DNA from: Candidatus Latescibacterota bacterium
GTDB lineage: Bacteria > Latescibacterota > MVCY01 > DTYK01
Reading direction: 5' to 3'
Length of the DNA stretch: 6,068 bases
NCBI GenBank assembly: GCA_012961925.1
Contig: DTYK01000299.1
Location: 1 to 6,068, forward strand
In this document: piece by piece, positions 5,329 to 6,068 of the stretch
Layout of the letters: the number at the start of each line of letters is the position of its first letter
How positions within the stretch are numbered: the first letter of the stretch is position 1
The notes under the pieces: generated by a model
Database searches by the model: none
What the model was told of the DNA's origin: nothing
Seen by the model: only the letters and a program-made list of their open reading frames with translations
Position numbers and translations under genes: made by a program

Positions 5329-6068
5329 TCAAGCTCCTTTAAGCAACTGCGATCGATGTCTCCCCACCAAACGGGACACAACATCATCGGCAGGTTGATT
5401 TAAGATATGGTCTGGAGTGTCAACCTGGAGGACCCTCCCGGCGTTCATAATGGCAATTCGGTCGCCAAAAAGAAAGGCCTCGTAAATATCGTGGGTAACG
5501 AAGACGATGGTCTTTTTGATCTTCGCCTTTAACTGGAGAAACTCGTCCTGAAGTTGTTCTCTGGTTATCGGATCCAAGGCCCCAAAGGGTTCATCCATAA
5601 GAATGATGGGAGGATCGGCGGCGAGGGCTCTGGCTACTCCTACTCTCTGTTGCTGTCCGCCGCTCAGTTCAACCGGGTATCGGTTCATGGACTCGTCCGG
5701 ATTAAGGCCTACCATCTCTAACAGTCGTGCACATCTGGTCTGCTTCCGATCCTCATCCCATCCTTTTAAGCGAGGGACAAGACCGATATTTTCAGCAACG
5801 GTCATATGGGGGAAAAGCCCCACCTCCTGGATAGCATATCCAATGTTCCGTCTGAGCTCGATAGGATCGACCCTGCTGATATCAGCCCCGTTGACGAAGA
5901 TACTTCCAGAGGTCGGCTCGATTAACCGGTTGATCATCTCCAAGGTGGTTGTCTTGCCGCAACCACTGGTGCCGATAAGGACAAGGGGCTCCCTTCTTCT
6001 ACCTGGAGCGGTGAATAGTCTACCATCAGCGGGGATAAGTACGTCCGCATATTGGGTTCGTGCAGTGA
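5329..6068 (-). CDS. Osmoprotectant ABC transporter ATP-binding protein (OpuCA/OsmV-type), 5' end at window edge, likely frameshift near 5991
   Basis: This ATPase should power quaternary-amine import from the cytoplasmic face. All core motifs are present: Walker A GTSGCGKTTT (5944-5973), then LEMINRLIEPTSG as in OpuCA, Q-loop AIQEVGLFP, signature LSGGQQQR from 5667, Walker B IILMDEPFG (near 5587-5607) and the H-loop histidine at 5491-5493. The frame stays open to the window edge, but 5' of Walker A it gives PADGRLFTAPGRRREP, which fits the family poorly. The frame one base away reads TYLSPLMVDYSPLQVEEG, matching the usual TY...AVD..SL.VEEGE, with the A-loop tyrosine 23 residues before the Walker A glycine. 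One missing G in the GGG at 5991-5993 would join the two. The only start codon in the Walker A frame, TTG 5943, falls after Walker A and is not a real start. It ends shortly after the ATPase core (HRSQLLKGA), without CBS domains. The permease follows immediately. Confidence 0.85.
   Translation of the reverse strand, partial: TARTQYADVLIPADGRLFTAPGRRREPLVLIGTSGCGKTTTLEMINRLIEPTSGSIFVNGADISRVDPIELRRNIGYAIQEVGLFPHMTVAENIGLVPRLKGWDEDRKQTRCARLLEMVGLNPDESMNRYPVELSGGQQQRVGVARALAADPPIILMDEPFGALDPITREQLQDEFLQLKAKIKKTIVFVTHDIYEAFLFGDRIAIMNAGRVLQVDTPDHILNQPADDVVSRLVGRHRSQLLKGA
5334..5340 (-). promoter_or_regulatory. Ribosome binding site for the permease
   Basis: On the minus strand AAAGGAG stands 5 bases before ATG 5328 and 8 before ATG 5325. 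It is inside the end of the ATPase gene and indicates coupled translation of the two. Confidence 0.7.
5989..5996 (-). other. Probable single-base frameshift site in the ATPase gene
   Basis: On the minus strand GAAGGGAG spans the switch. Upstream, the good frame ends in VEEG with GGG at 5993-5991. Downstream, the good frame resumes with GAG (5991-5989) as EPLVLIGTSG. One extra G in the run would give VEEGEPLVLIG without a break. It may be a real mutation or a homopolymer read error. Confidence 0.5.

Noticed and set aside
1..6068. CRISPR arrays, tRNA or rRNA genes, transposases, phage or toxin-antitoxin genes
   Set aside because: I looked for regular spaced repeats, cloverleaf-like stretches and known motifs of these classes in both strands and found none.

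Overview
The window is ordinary bacterial chromosome with about 50% GC by eye. It has short intergenic gaps, a good sigma-70 type promoter, ATG and some TTG starts, and frequent ATA, AGG and AGA codons. A polyferredoxin of the NapG/MauM kind and a URO-D/methyltransferase-like protein point to an anaerobic or respiratorily flexible bacterium. The sequence alone does not fix the phylum. I found no RNA gene, CRISPR array, insertion sequence or phage gene.

Layout from left to right: (1) the 3' end of a four-cluster 4Fe-4S ferredoxin whose 5' part lies outside the window (2-601, +). (2) A gap of about 290 bp holding a short hairpin, a strong promoter (TTGCCA, 17 bp, TATAAT) and what looks like the last ~37 codons of a lost marC gene. 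(3) A tight plus-strand cluster: a Na+/phosphate (NptA/PF02690-type) transporter, a stand-alone PhoU-like protein 2 bp later, and a URO-D family protein 11 bp after that. (4) A 134-bp gap with a 67-bp nested inverted repeat and a second small palindrome. (5) An 88-residue one-helix membrane protein that I do not recognise. Its stop overlaps that of the opposing operon by 4 bp. (6) On the minus strand, reading from the right edge, a quaternary-amine/osmoprotectant (OpuC/Osm-type) ABC transporter in the order ATPase, permease, substrate-binding protein.

The transporter and its PhoU-like partner form a coherent phosphate module. Why the URO-D protein sits in the same transcription unit is unclear. 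The osmoprotectant operon appears damaged in two places. The ATPase N-terminus continues best in another frame, as if one G were missing near 5991. The permease stops at 118 residues, about half the usual length, where it runs out of frame into a binding protein with no signal peptide or convincing start. The best explanation of the second lesion is a permease-binding protein fusion gene that lost about 100 codons. Together with the marC remnant, this suggests a genome carrying decaying accessory genes, or an assembly with local errors.

I did not find a convincing undescribed system. The parts least explained by known families are the nested inverted repeat at 3794-3860 and the small membrane protein at 3906-4172.
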